Source: Marinobacter lipolyticus SM19 (GTDB lineage: Bacteria; Pseudomonadota; Gammaproteobacteria; Pseudomonadales; Oleiphilaceae). Taken from it: a stretch of DNA of 64,000 nt. Below the pieces are notes generated by a model. It saw only the letters and a list, made by a program, of their open reading frames with translations. It searched no databases and was not told the DNA's origin. Each line of letters opens with the position of its first letter. The stretch's first letter is position 1. Shown here one piece after another: positions 38,688 to 46,209 of the stretch. The stretch is from positions 398,495 through 462,494 of the forward strand of contig NZ_KE007325.1 of NCBI RefSeq assembly GCF_000397065.2, given 5' to 3'. Made by a program: the position numbers and the translations under genes.

Positions 38688-38713
38688 GACAAACAACCGG
38701 GGGCACTGTTACA
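38688..38713 (-). promoter_or_regulatory. putative ECF promoter, YiiX-like gene
   Basis: On the minus strand TGTAAC (38713-38708), 16 bases, TGTC (38691-38688), 37 bases before the start codon of the YiiX-like gene. It is the only member of the six on the minus strand, and the gene it faces is on the minus strand too. Confidence 0.7.
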
Positions 38714-38812
38714 GCTATTCTAAGCTGTCGCTGGAGCCGGCTGCCTGGAGAGCGTCAATGTATCGTAGTCATGGTGAGAGTTTGCAAGAGTTCCCTCAAA
38801 GTTTTCAGAATT

Positions 38813-38838
38813 TGTAACGTTCTGGCATGGGAGGTGTC
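38813..38838 (+). promoter_or_regulatory. putative ECF promoter, nrtS-like gene
   Basis: TGTAAC 38813-38818, 16 bases, TGTC 38835-38838; 45 bases before the preferred ATG at 38884. The motif supports the 38884 start over the upstream in-frame ATG at 38827, which would lie between the -35 and -10 elements. Confidence 0.7.
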
Positions 38839-38883
38839 ATTGAGCATGACATTTCGAGCATCCATTGCTACGTGAGGGCGCGC

Positions 38884-39207
38884 ATGTCGTTTTCCCGATT
38901 CGCACATTCTGTTCGCCGCTGCAGCGAGGCATGCGAGCTGGCTGTCAGTCATGGCACGCCAAAGCGAGCGGCGAAACTGGCTCTGGTGGTGGGTACCCTG
39001 CTTGTTTTGATCAATCAGTGGGAAGCGGTTGTTGGCGAAGCGACCCTGCATTGGCTGAAAGTGTTGCTGACGTATTGTGTCCCCTATCTGGTATCCACCT
39101 ATACCAGTGTCAGCAAAGACCTTTATCTGTCGAGGCAGTCCCGTATGGCAGAGCAGGAGGTTCACTGGGAAGCGGAGAGGTCACGAATCCAGAAGTCCAC
39201 GCTGTAA
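38884..39207 (+). CDS. nrtS: NrtS-like small membrane protein (nitrate/nitrite transporter family)
   Basis: 107 residues. Two hydrophobic segments (about 34-50 and 62-80) contain the pattern KLALVVGTLLVLINQWEA and LLTYCVPYLVSTYTSVS, characteristic of the NrtS family, first described from cyanobacterial nitrate uptake. The N- and C-terminal parts are charged. Start ATG 38884. The stop codon overlaps the -35 element of the next promoter. Transport function here is by family only. Confidence 0.72.
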   Translation: MSFSRFAHSVRRCSEACELAVSHGTPKRAAKLALVVGTLLVLINQWEAVVGEATLHWLKVLLTYCVPYLVSTYTSVSKDLYLSRQSRMAEQEVHWEAERSRIQKSTL

Positions 39208-39228
39208 CACTCATCATGCCAGGGTGTC
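39203..39228 (+). promoter_or_regulatory. putative ECF promoter, DUF3179 gene
   Basis: TGTAAC 39203-39208, 16 bases, TGTC 39225-39228; 58 bases before ATG 39287. The -35 includes the stop codon of the nrtS-like gene, so the two adjacent genes have separate copies of the same promoter. Confidence 0.7.
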
Positions 39229-39286
39229 TGTATTTTAGTGTCTCCATTGTGTGGCCGTTGTCGACCGGCGTTCTGGAGGAAATCCG

Positions 39287-40228
39287 ATGAAGTTACATAG
39301 TCGCGCCGCATGGGTGCTGTGTGCGTTGGTTCTGGTAGCTGCGCGGCCGGCGCTTGCCCAGGAAAAGAACGGGTTTGATCTGAGCAACGCTTTGATACCG
39401 GTCGATGAGATTCTCAGTGGCGGGCCGCCTCGTGACGGTATTCCCTCAATCGACAACCCGAAATTTGAGAGCGCAGGTGACTCGTTGCCCTGGCGGGAGG
39501 ACGATCTGGTCATGACCTATGATCATGGGCAGGCACGGTACGCGTTCCCTGTTGGTATTCTGAACTGGCACGAGATCGTTAATCACGAGTCAGATGGAGA
39601 GCCAGTACTCATTACGTTTTGCCCACTATGCGGCACTGGAATGGCCTTTGACCCGGTGGTGAACGGCCGTCACTTGACCTTCGGGGTGTCTGGCCTGCTC
39701 TACAACAGTGACCTGCTGATGTACGACCACCAGACCGAGTCGCTCTGGTCACAGATTGAAGGTCGGGCAATAGCCGGCCCGCTGGCGGGTAAGGAGCTGG
39801 AGTCGGTCGCCATTCGCCATGAACTTTGGCAGAGCTGGCGGGAGCGGGTAGGATCCAAGGGGCTCGTGCTGTCCACCGACACCGGGCACCGCCGTAATTA
39901 CCGGAAGTCTCCCTACGGTGACTACGACCATTCCGAGCGCATGTACTTCCCGGTTTCTCACACCAGCCGCAAGTATCACCCCAAGACCTGGGTGCTGGGC
40001 TGGACCCACAATGGTGAGAGCAAGGCCTGGCCCTTCCCTGAGCTGGCAAATCATGACGGCGTGCTGGAAGACCGGATCGGGGGGAAGAGCGTTCGTGTTC
40101 ACTACGACCCGAGCGTACCCTCCGCCGAACTGCGTGACGAGACGGGTGAACTCCTGCCCGCAACCCGGGCTTTCTGGTTTGCCTGGTATACCTTCCATCC
40201 GGAAACCGGCGTGTTTGAAGCTGAGTAG
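39287..40228 (+). CDS. DUF3179 domain-containing exported protein
   Basis: 313 residues from ATG 39287 (GGAGG upstream), with a signal peptide ending Ala-Leu-Ala-Gln. The DUF3179 core is recognisable from the pair FCPLCGTGMAFDP and YNSDLLMYDHQTESLWSQI, then LGWTHNGESKAWPF. The CPLC motif suggests metal or redox chemistry, but no activity is established for the family. Convergent with the anti-sigma gene, which ends 3 bases later. Confidence 0.85.
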   Translation: MKLHSRAAWVLCALVLVAARPALAQEKNGFDLSNALIPVDEILSGGPPRDGIPSIDNPKFESAGDSLPWREDDLVMTYDHGQARYAFPVGILNWHEIVNHESDGEPVLITFCPLCGTGMAFDPVVNGRHLTFGVSGLLYNSDLLMYDHQTESLWSQIEGRAIAGPLAGKELESVAIRHELWQSWRERVGSKGLVLSTDTGHRRNYRKSPYGDYDHSERMYFPVSHTSRKYHPKTWVLGWTHNGESKAWPFPELANHDGVLEDRIGGKSVRVHYDPSVPSAELRDETGELLPATRAFWFAWYTFHPETGVFEAE

Positions 40229-40230
40229 TG

Positions 40231-40488
40231 CTACGTCTGGTCGTCGCCCCGCTCTTTCGCGTCAAGAGCTGCGGCGACACGCTCATCAACATGACGAACG
40301 AATTCCTCGTCCACAGTCCCCGAGGTATGTGCCTTCAGAAGTTCCGTACTGGCACGCAGGTTGCCGATGAAAGATCGGCAATTTCCACACATCATCAAAT
40401 GCATCTTCACGGATAGTTTTCCGGCGGTGCCAAGTTCGCCATCAATGTAATCGCTGGCGATCATGGCTAGATCCCTGCACATCAACAT
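40231..40488 (-). CDS. zinc-finger anti-sigma factor
   Basis: 85 residues. An HC2-type zinc motif, Cys4 and His30-x3-Cys34-x2-Cys37, is followed by a helical tail and no membrane helix, so it is a soluble ZAS-type anti-sigma domain. It should bind the ECF sigma encoded just upstream and release it on oxidation or metal loss. It starts inside the sigma gene; the second ATG (40482) would form a TGATG coupling with the sigma stop, so either ATG may be used. Confidence 0.85.
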   Translation of the reverse strand: MLMCRDLAMIASDYIDGELGTAGKLSVKMHLMMCGNCRSFIGNLRASTELLKAHTSGTVDEEFVRHVDERVAAALDAKERGDDQT

Positions 40489-41099
40489 TCGCCCGTCTCC
40501 TGGAACGTCTCCACCATGAGAAATATCTTCTGTCGCGCTCGGTGTATAAGCACACGAAGATTAGAGGCACTGACGTCCAGAATGTTACACACATCGTCGG
40601 ATTTGTGCTGATGGGCTTCGTACAGCATCAGGGCGGATCGCTGGGTTTCAGGCAACGCCGAGAGGTGTTTGTCCAGGCAGTCGCTGAGCGCGCAGTTTTC
40701 CATCAGGGTGTCTGCGGACTCATCAAACCGCAGTTTGGGGGGGATTTCCCAGCGGCCGGAGGCATTGAACCGGTTATCCAGATCCGGATCCATGCTATCG
40801 GAGAAGTCCAGCGGGACTTCGCGTTTGGCCGATCTGAGCCTGTTTTTGCAGCGATTGGCAACGATGCGGTGAAGCCAGGTTTTGAGTCCCGAGCGGCCCT
40901 CGAACGTTTGAATCGCGTCAATGACGGTTACCCAGCAATCCTGAACAATGTCTTCAGCACTTGAGCGATCAAGGTAGAATCGCGCGACGGCGAGCATGCC
41001 GGGGGTGTATGCGCGCACCGCCTCGTGGTATGACTGCTGCTCCCCCGACTTCATTCTTGAAATCAGTGTTTTCTCGTCGGGATTGTCCGTGCCAGCCAC
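40482..41099 (-). CDS. ECF-family RNA polymerase sigma factor
   Basis: 205 residues. Region 2 contains SAEDIVQDCWVTVIDAIQTF and GLKTWLHRIVANRCKNRLR; region 4 contains LPETQRSALMLYEAH and VSASNLRVLIHRARQKI. The linker between them is long (about 50 residues). Starts at GTG 41099 behind AAAGGAAA. Paired with a zinc anti-sigma. It is the obvious candidate to read the six TGTAAC-N16-TGTC sites nearby. No exact copy of that motif lies ahead of this gene itself. Confidence 0.92.
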   Translation of the reverse strand: MAGTDNPDEKTLISRMKSGEQQSYHEAVRAYTPGMLAVARFYLDRSSAEDIVQDCWVTVIDAIQTFEGRSGLKTWLHRIVANRCKNRLRSAKREVPLDFSDSMDPDLDNRFNASGRWEIPPKLRFDESADTLMENCALSDCLDKHLSALPETQRSALMLYEAHQHKSDDVCNILDVSASNLRVLIHRARQKIFLMVETFQETGEC

Positions 41100-41295
41100 G
41101 CTGTTTCCTTTTGTGAATAAGTATTCAAGAATAGCAGTGAGTTCGTTGATTTTCCGAAAAGTTCCCTGCGACTAGCGACCAATGTCGTGATCAATTTGTT
41201 AAACAATTATGAGCACTGGTTGACACATTTCAGGCACTGATCACGTAAAACAGAGTAAAGCCCAAGGGTTGCCATGCAGCCAATGTCAATTTTTC

Positions 41296-41321
41296 TGTAA
41301 CACTTTTTCCACTCGCGTGTC
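41296..41321 (+). promoter_or_regulatory. putative ECF promoter, TVP38-flavoprotein gene
   Basis: TGTAAC 41296-41301, 16 bases, TGTC 41318-41321 (TGTCTTAG), 37 bases before ATG 41359. It lies in the divergent gap (41100-41358) opposite the ECF sigma gene, where I otherwise see only A/T-rich sequence. Confidence 0.72.
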
Positions 41322-41358
41322 TTAGCGGCGCCAGTTTACAGGTAACAAGGATTACTTC

Positions 41359-43569
41359 ATGACATCGAAAAAATGGATGCTGGTCGCATTGATCGCGGCG
41401 GTGGTCATCGGGTTTATCGTCAGCGGCGGTGATGAGCTGCTGACGTTGCAGAACCTCAAGGATAACCAGCAGCTCCTGGAAAACTGGATTGAGCGGAACC
41501 TGGTGGGTGCGGTGCTTGGTTTTGTTGCAATCTATGTGGTGGTTACGGCGTTGTCGCTACCCGGAGCTGCCATCATGACACTGGCTGGAGGGGCTTTTTT
41601 TGGCAATATCTACGGTCTGGCTGCAGTGTCTGTTGCTTCTACCATCGGTGCTTCCCTCGCCTTTCTTGTCGCCCGTTTTCTGATCCGGGACACGTTGCGT
41701 AAACGTTACAGGGAGACCGTCGCCAGGATGGATCGCGGTATTAAAAAGGACGGCGCCTTTTACCTGGCGACACTGCGGCTGGTGCCGGTGTTTCCGTTCT
41801 TCCTGATCAACCTCGCCATGGGGCTGACCGCGATGAAACTGCGCACCTATGCGCTGGTGAGCTGGGCGGCGATGCTACCGGGCACGTTTGTGTTCGTGAA
41901 CGCCGGCACCCAGTTGAGTCAGATCCAGTCCACCGGGGATATCCTGTCGGCTGAGCTCCTGTTGTCCTTTGCCTTGTTGGGGCTGTTCCCGCTGATCGCA
42001 AAATTTGTTGTGGGCTTCATCCGCCGTCGTCGGGTGTACGCCGGCTGGAAAAGGCCCGAATCGTTTGATTATAACCTGCTGGTGATTGGTGGCGGTTCCG
42101 CTGGTCTGGTATCCGCCTACATTGCCGCCGCCGTGAAAGCCAAGGTAGCCCTGATCGAAACACACAAAATGGGCGGCGACTGCCTGAACACCGGGTGCGT
42201 GCCCTCCAAGGCATTGATTCGCAGCGCCAAGGCGGCAGATACCCTTCGACATGCCAATCGTTACGGGCTGGAATCGGTGCCGGTGAAGGGCTCATTCAGG
42301 AACATCATGAATCGAGTGCAGGAGGTGGTTGCCAAGGTGGAACCCCACGACTCCCCCGAGCGCTATCGAAAACTGGGGGTGGATTGCATCTTTGGCGAGG
42401 CCAGCTTCGTATCTCCCTGGGAGCTGGAAGTAAAGCACAACGACGGTCGGACCGAACGGCTGACAGCACGGAGTATCGTGGTCGCCACGGGTGGCAAGCC
42501 GGCCATGCCACCGATACCGGGGCTTGAGGATATGAACCCGCTGAATTCGGACAACCTGTGGCAATTGCAGGAACAGCCGGAGCGTTTGCTGGTGCTGGGC
42601 GGCGGCCCCATTGGCTCTGAGTTGGCCCATGCCTTTGCCCGGCTGGGAAGCAAGGTGATTCAGGTGGAGATGGCGGATCGGCTGCTGATGAAGGAAGACG
42701 TCGAGGTCTCCGAGCTGATCCGTAAACAGTTCGAGCGGGATGGGATCGACCTGAGGCTGAGCCACGCCGCAAAAGAGTTTGCGGTCGAGGACGGGGAGAA
42801 AGTGGCGTACTGCGAGCATCAGGGCGAACGCATCCGGATTGCCTTTGATGAGGTGCTGGTGGCTGTCGGTCGCACGGCCAATACCAAAGGCCTGGGCCTC
42901 AGTAACATCGGCGTCGAGACCCTGCCCAATGGCACCGTGCCGGTAGAGGAAGACATGAGCCTGCGCTTCCCCAATGTATTTGCTTGTGGTGATGTGGCTG
43001 GCCCTTATCAGTTTACCCATGCGGCAGCCCATCAGGCCTGGTACGCGGCGGTGAACGGCCTGTTCGGCCAGTTCAGGCGTTTCAGGGTGGATTACCGGGT
43101 CATGCCCTGGGTCACCTTCACCTCACCGGAAGTGGCCCGGGTCGGGCTCAGCGAGGCCGAGGCGAAGGAGCAAGGGATAGCCTACGAGGTTACCCGCTAT
43201 GAGTTGGACGATCTGGACCGTGCCATTACCGAAAGCGAGGATTATGGCTTCATCAAGGTACTGACACCGCCGGGCAAGGACAAGATCCTGGGGGCGGTGG
43301 TGGTTGGTTCCCACGCTGGGGAAATCCTCGCCGAATTCACCCTGGCGATGAAGCACGGCCTGGGCCTGAACAAGATTCTGGGAACGATTCACCCGTACCC
43401 GACCTGGAACGAATCGGCCAAATACGCTGCCGGCGAGTGGAAACGCGCCCACGCACCCCAGGGCATTCTGAACCTGCTGGAAAAGCTGCACGGCTGGCGC
43501 CGTGGCAAAAACACGAAAACACCAAGGAGCACCTATGCCCCTGACCGAAACCCGACCGGCCCGAAGTAA
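41359..43569 (+). CDS. TVP38/TMEM64 membrane domain fused to a mercuric-reductase-like FAD oxidoreductase
   Basis: 736 residues. Residues 1-225 form a TVP38/DedA-like membrane domain with the hallmark LPGAAIMTLAGGAFFGNIYG and LRLVPVFPFFLINLAMG. Residues about 235-715 are a pyridine-nucleotide-disulfide oxidoreductase: FAD fold VIGGGSAGLVSAYIA, redox pair Cys275/Cys280 in GGDCLNTGCVPSK, NAD fold VLGGGPIGSELAHAF, and a C-terminal dimer domain ending GTIHPYPTWNESAKYAAGEWK. Mercuric-reductase features such as the C-terminal Cys pair are absent. It should place a thiol-disulfide flavoenzyme at the membrane. Overlaps the radical SAM gene by 35 bases and has its own ECF-type promoter. Confidence 0.88.
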   Translation: MTSKKWMLVALIAAVVIGFIVSGGDELLTLQNLKDNQQLLENWIERNLVGAVLGFVAIYVVVTALSLPGAAIMTLAGGAFFGNIYGLAAVSVASTIGASLAFLVARFLIRDTLRKRYRETVARMDRGIKKDGAFYLATLRLVPVFPFFLINLAMGLTAMKLRTYALVSWAAMLPGTFVFVNAGTQLSQIQSTGDILSAELLLSFALLGLFPLIAKFVVGFIRRRRVYAGWKRPESFDYNLLVIGGGSAGLVSAYIAAAVKAKVALIETHKMGGDCLNTGCVPSKALIRSAKAADTLRHANRYGLESVPVKGSFRNIMNRVQEVVAKVEPHDSPERYRKLGVDCIFGEASFVSPWELEVKHNDGRTERLTARSIVVATGGKPAMPPIPGLEDMNPLNSDNLWQLQEQPERLLVLGGGPIGSELAHAFARLGSKVIQVEMADRLLMKEDVEVSELIRKQFERDGIDLRLSHAAKEFAVEDGEKVAYCEHQGERIRIAFDEVLVAVGRTANTKGLGLSNIGVETLPNGTVPVEEDMSLRFPNVFACGDVAGPYQFTHAAAHQAWYAAVNGLFGQFRRFRVDYRVMPWVTFTSPEVARVGLSEAEAKEQGIAYEVTRYELDDLDRAITESEDYGFIKVLTPPGKDKILGAVVVGSHAGEILAEFTLAMKHGLGLNKILGTIHPYPTWNESAKYAAGEWKRAHAPQGILNLLEKLHGWRRGKNTKTPRSTYAPDRNPTGPK

Positions 43570-44506
43570 GCGAATACCGGCCGTGGAAGTCCTGGAGCCC
43601 AGGGCGTTCGACAGTTGGACCCATACCCGCAACGGCGAACCGCGTGGTTATATTGATGCGGACAAGCTGAAGGAGCTGTGGATTCACACCGGCACCGCCT
43701 GCAACCTGGCCTGCCCGTTCTGCCTTGAAGGCTCTCACCCCGGTGACGGTCGGATTCCGGGCATGAAACTGAGCGATGTGAAACCGTTTATCCACGAAGC
43801 CATCGACATGGGCGTGGAGCAGTTTTCCTTCACCGGCGGCGAGCCGTTCGTGATCCGGGATTTTGTCAATATCCTCGATTACGCGAGCCAGCACCGGCCC
43901 TGTTTCGTTCTGACCAATGCCACCGAGCCGTTGTTAAAGCGTCGCCACCAGGTGTTGCCGTTGCTGGATAACCCCTACGAGATCCACTTTCGGGTCAGCC
44001 TGGATTTCCCGGACCAGGCGCGTCACGACAAGGATCGCGGCGAAGGCAGTTTCGATCAGGCGTTGGAGGGCATCCATTGGTTGATCGAACAGGGCTTCAA
44101 GGTGTCCATCGCCCGCCAGACCGATCCCGAGGAAGTTCCCGCCGACGTCGAAGCGGCGTTCCGCAAGATCTTCCGCGAATGGCGTATTCCCGAGAACCTG
44201 GCGTTCACCGCCTTCCCGGATTTGGGTACACCGGGTTCCGAAGACGGCAGCCCGGAGATCACCGAAACCTGCATGGAGAAGTACCCGACCAAGGAAAGCC
44301 GGGCTCATTTCATGTGCACGTACACTCGGATGCTGGTGAAAAAAGGCGATCAGGTTCGGGTGTATGCCTGCACGCTGGTGGACGATGATCCCCAGTACGA
44401 TCTGGGCGGCACCCTGGCCGAGAGCATGGACGAGCGCATCATGTTGCGGCATCACCGGTGTTTTGCCTGTTATCGGTTTGGTGCCAGTTGTTCTGAGCCT
44501 GGCTGA
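43535..44506 (+). CDS. radical SAM protein
   Basis: 323 residues from ATG 43535 (AGGAG upstream, within the end of the previous gene). The radical SAM CxxxCxxC motif is CNLACPFC (Cys56, Cys60, Cys63), with FTGGEPF and NATEP in the SAM-binding barrel. Further cysteines (MCTYTRM, YACTLVDD, and RCFACYRFGASC at the end) suggest an auxiliary cluster, as in SPASM or MoaA-like enzymes. Translational overlap with the TVP38-flavoprotein implies shared function. It does not look like ArsS. The substrate is unknown. Confidence 0.85.
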   Translation: MPLTETRPARSKRIPAVEVLEPRAFDSWTHTRNGEPRGYIDADKLKELWIHTGTACNLACPFCLEGSHPGDGRIPGMKLSDVKPFIHEAIDMGVEQFSFTGGEPFVIRDFVNILDYASQHRPCFVLTNATEPLLKRRHQVLPLLDNPYEIHFRVSLDFPDQARHDKDRGEGSFDQALEGIHWLIEQGFKVSIARQTDPEEVPADVEAAFRKIFREWRIPENLAFTAFPDLGTPGSEDGSPEITETCMEKYPTKESRAHFMCTYTRMLVKKGDQVRVYACTLVDDDPQYDLGGTLAESMDERIMLRHHRCFACYRFGASCSEPG

Positions 44507-44546
44507 TTTTCTGGGCTCCCTCTGTAGCCTGCGAGCTCGGAGTTAC

Positions 44547-44630
44547 GGCCTTTGGGGTTGGGGAGACCTTCCAAAACGAGAACCGTGGCTTCTCTGACTG
44601 TTTTGGAAGGTCTCCCCAACCCCAAAGGCC
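44547..44630. repeat. 31 bp perfect inverted repeat (hairpin element 1)
   Basis: Left arm 44547-44577 and right arm 44600-44630 are perfect reverse complements over 31 bases around a 22-base loop. The inner stem ends in TTCCAAAAC and GTTTTGGAA, and the loop contains CCGTGGCTTCTCT. A second, related element follows 46 bases later. Together they fill the 290-base gap between the radical SAM gene and the symporter gene. Confidence 0.9.
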
Positions 44631-44676
44631 TTGTCTGACTGAAGTGGTATTTCAGACGGCAATTGCCAAAGACGGT

Positions 44677-44764
44677 GGCCGGTAAGGGGGGGTATGGTTT
44701 TCCAAAACATTCAAAGAAGCCACGCTTCTCCGTTTTGGAAAACCATACCCACCCCTTGCCGGCC
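44677..44764. repeat. near-perfect 32 bp inverted repeat (hairpin element 2)
   Basis: Left arm 44677-44708 and right arm 44732-44764 pair throughout except for one G-T wobble and one bulge. It has the same inner TTCCAAAAC/GTTTTGGAA stem as element 1, and its 23-base loop is a near copy of element 1's loop in the opposite orientation (AAGCCACGCTTCTC). The outer stem halves differ between the two elements, though each is self-complementary. It ends 32 bases before the symporter start. Confidence 0.88.
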
Positions 44765-44796
44765 TGCCCCCAAAGACAAAGAACCGGAAATAAACA

Positions 44797-46209
44797 ATGA
44801 ACTTCACTGAAGCCTCCCTGTTCTGGGGATTTTTGTTGGTATACGGCGTGGTTATGTATGCCCTATCGCCGAAGAGCAAGAACGCGAATTCTTTTTACAA
44901 AGGCGCTGATGATCATGGTAACCCGGTGGGTCAGTGGTCACTCACGGCGAGTATTTTTTTCAGTTGGATTTTTGCCAAGTCGGTGACCAACGCCGCCAAT
45001 CTGGGTGCGGCCTATGGTGTGGTCGGTGGTCTGGCCTATGCCAGTTACTGGTTGTCGATTCCGGTGGCCGGTTATGTGATTTATCTGATTCGTACTCAGA
45101 CCGGAGCCCGTAGCCTGCAGGACTTTCTGACCTCCCGCTTTGGGCGGCTGGCCAGTCTGGCGTTTGCGGCGGCGATTCTGATTCGTCTGTACAACGAGGT
45201 GTGGAGTAACACCGCCGTGGTGGGCGGTTACTTCGGGTTGCCGGGTGAATGGGAATATTATGCGGCGGCGATGTTGTTCACCGTGTTTACCCTGGCCTAC
45301 AGCCTTAAGGGCGGGTTGCGGTCATCGATTTTCACCGATGTGATTCAGGCGTTTGTGTTCGTCTTCTTTGTCGGTGCGGTGTTGTTCCTGATCATTCCGG
45401 CCAACGATACCAGTGCCCTGTTGAGTAATGGCGAGTTCAAGCTTAACGCCGGCTTTGATCTGCTTCTGGTGGCCTTGCTGCAGCTGTTCAGCTACCCGTT
45501 CCACGATCCGGTGCTGACCGATCGGGGCTTTGTGAACAAGGAAAAGACCATGCTCAAGAGCTTTGTGGTAGCGGGGCTGCTGGGCTTTGTGGCGGTGTTT
45601 ATCTTCAGCCTGGTGGGTGTCCACGCACGATTGAACGGTATCGACGCCATGGGCAATGCCCCGGCCGCCGTGGGGCAGTCATTGGGGCTGGCGGCGTTGT
45701 TCTTCATGAGTGTGGTGATGATGACGTCGGCAGGCTCAACGCTCGACTCTACCTTTACCTCACTGGCGAAATCGCTGGCGGTGGATTTGCCACGGTTGGC
45801 TCAGCGCGCGAAGGACAGGCTGCCAAGCATGCGGGTCGGCGCGGTGGTGATGATCGTGTTTGCGTTCCTGGGTAACCTGCCGATGTTTGCCGGCACCGAT
45901 ATCCTCAAGGCCACCACTATCTCTGGCACCATGGTCATGGGGCTGGCGCCGGTGTTCCTGTTCTATGGTTTCACCCGCTGGTCGCCCTGGAGCTTCCACC
46001 TGAGTTTCTGGACCGGTCTGGGGCTGGGCGTGCTGCTGGCCACCGGGTTGATTCCCTCTGGATGGGCGATTGGTGAAGGCAAATACGCCATGCTCCTGGG
46101 CGTGAATGCCTACGGCTTCCTGATCTGTTCCGCCGGGTTCTTCTTGCCGCTGGTGTTAAAACGCCTCGCTGGCAAGTCTCTGGCAGCCAGTGGTGTCGGA
46201 CATGGCTGA
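44797..46209 (+). CDS. sodium:solute symporter family protein
   Basis: 470 residues with about 13 hydrophobic segments and the LeuT-fold SSS signature region (SLTASIFFSWIFAKSVTNAANLG near residue 48, read in parts) plus SAGSTLDSTFTSLAKSL, which carries Na2-site Ser/Thr residues. The substrate cannot be told from sequence alone. The stop overlaps the start of the next gene. Confidence 0.88.
   Translation: MNFTEASLFWGFLLVYGVVMYALSPKSKNANSFYKGADDHGNPVGQWSLTASIFFSWIFAKSVTNAANLGAAYGVVGGLAYASYWLSIPVAGYVIYLIRTQTGARSLQDFLTSRFGRLASLAFAAAILIRLYNEVWSNTAVVGGYFGLPGEWEYYAAAMLFTVFTLAYSLKGGLRSSIFTDVIQAFVFVFFVGAVLFLIIPANDTSALLSNGEFKLNAGFDLLLVALLQLFSYPFHDPVLTDRGFVNKEKTMLKSFVVAGLLGFVAVFIFSLVGVHARLNGIDAMGNAPAAVGQSLGLAALFFMSVVMMTSAGSTLDSTFTSLAKSLAVDLPRLAQRAKDRLPSMRVGAVVMIVFAFLGNLPMFAGTDILKATTISGTMVMGLAPVFLFYGFTRWSPWSFHLSFWTGLGLGVLLATGLIPSGWAIGEGKYAMLLGVNAYGFLICSAGFFLPLVLKRLAGKSLAASGVGHG

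Noticed and set aside
43535-44506. Radical SAM gene as arsS (arsenosugar synthesis), given arsM in the window
   Set aside because: No DUF3641-type C-terminus is seen and arsM is 14 kb away with unrelated genes between.
44507-44796. Twin hairpins as a CRISPR array or IS remnant
   Set aside because: Only two units, unequal, palindromic rather than direct repeats, with no spacers, transposase or target duplication seen.
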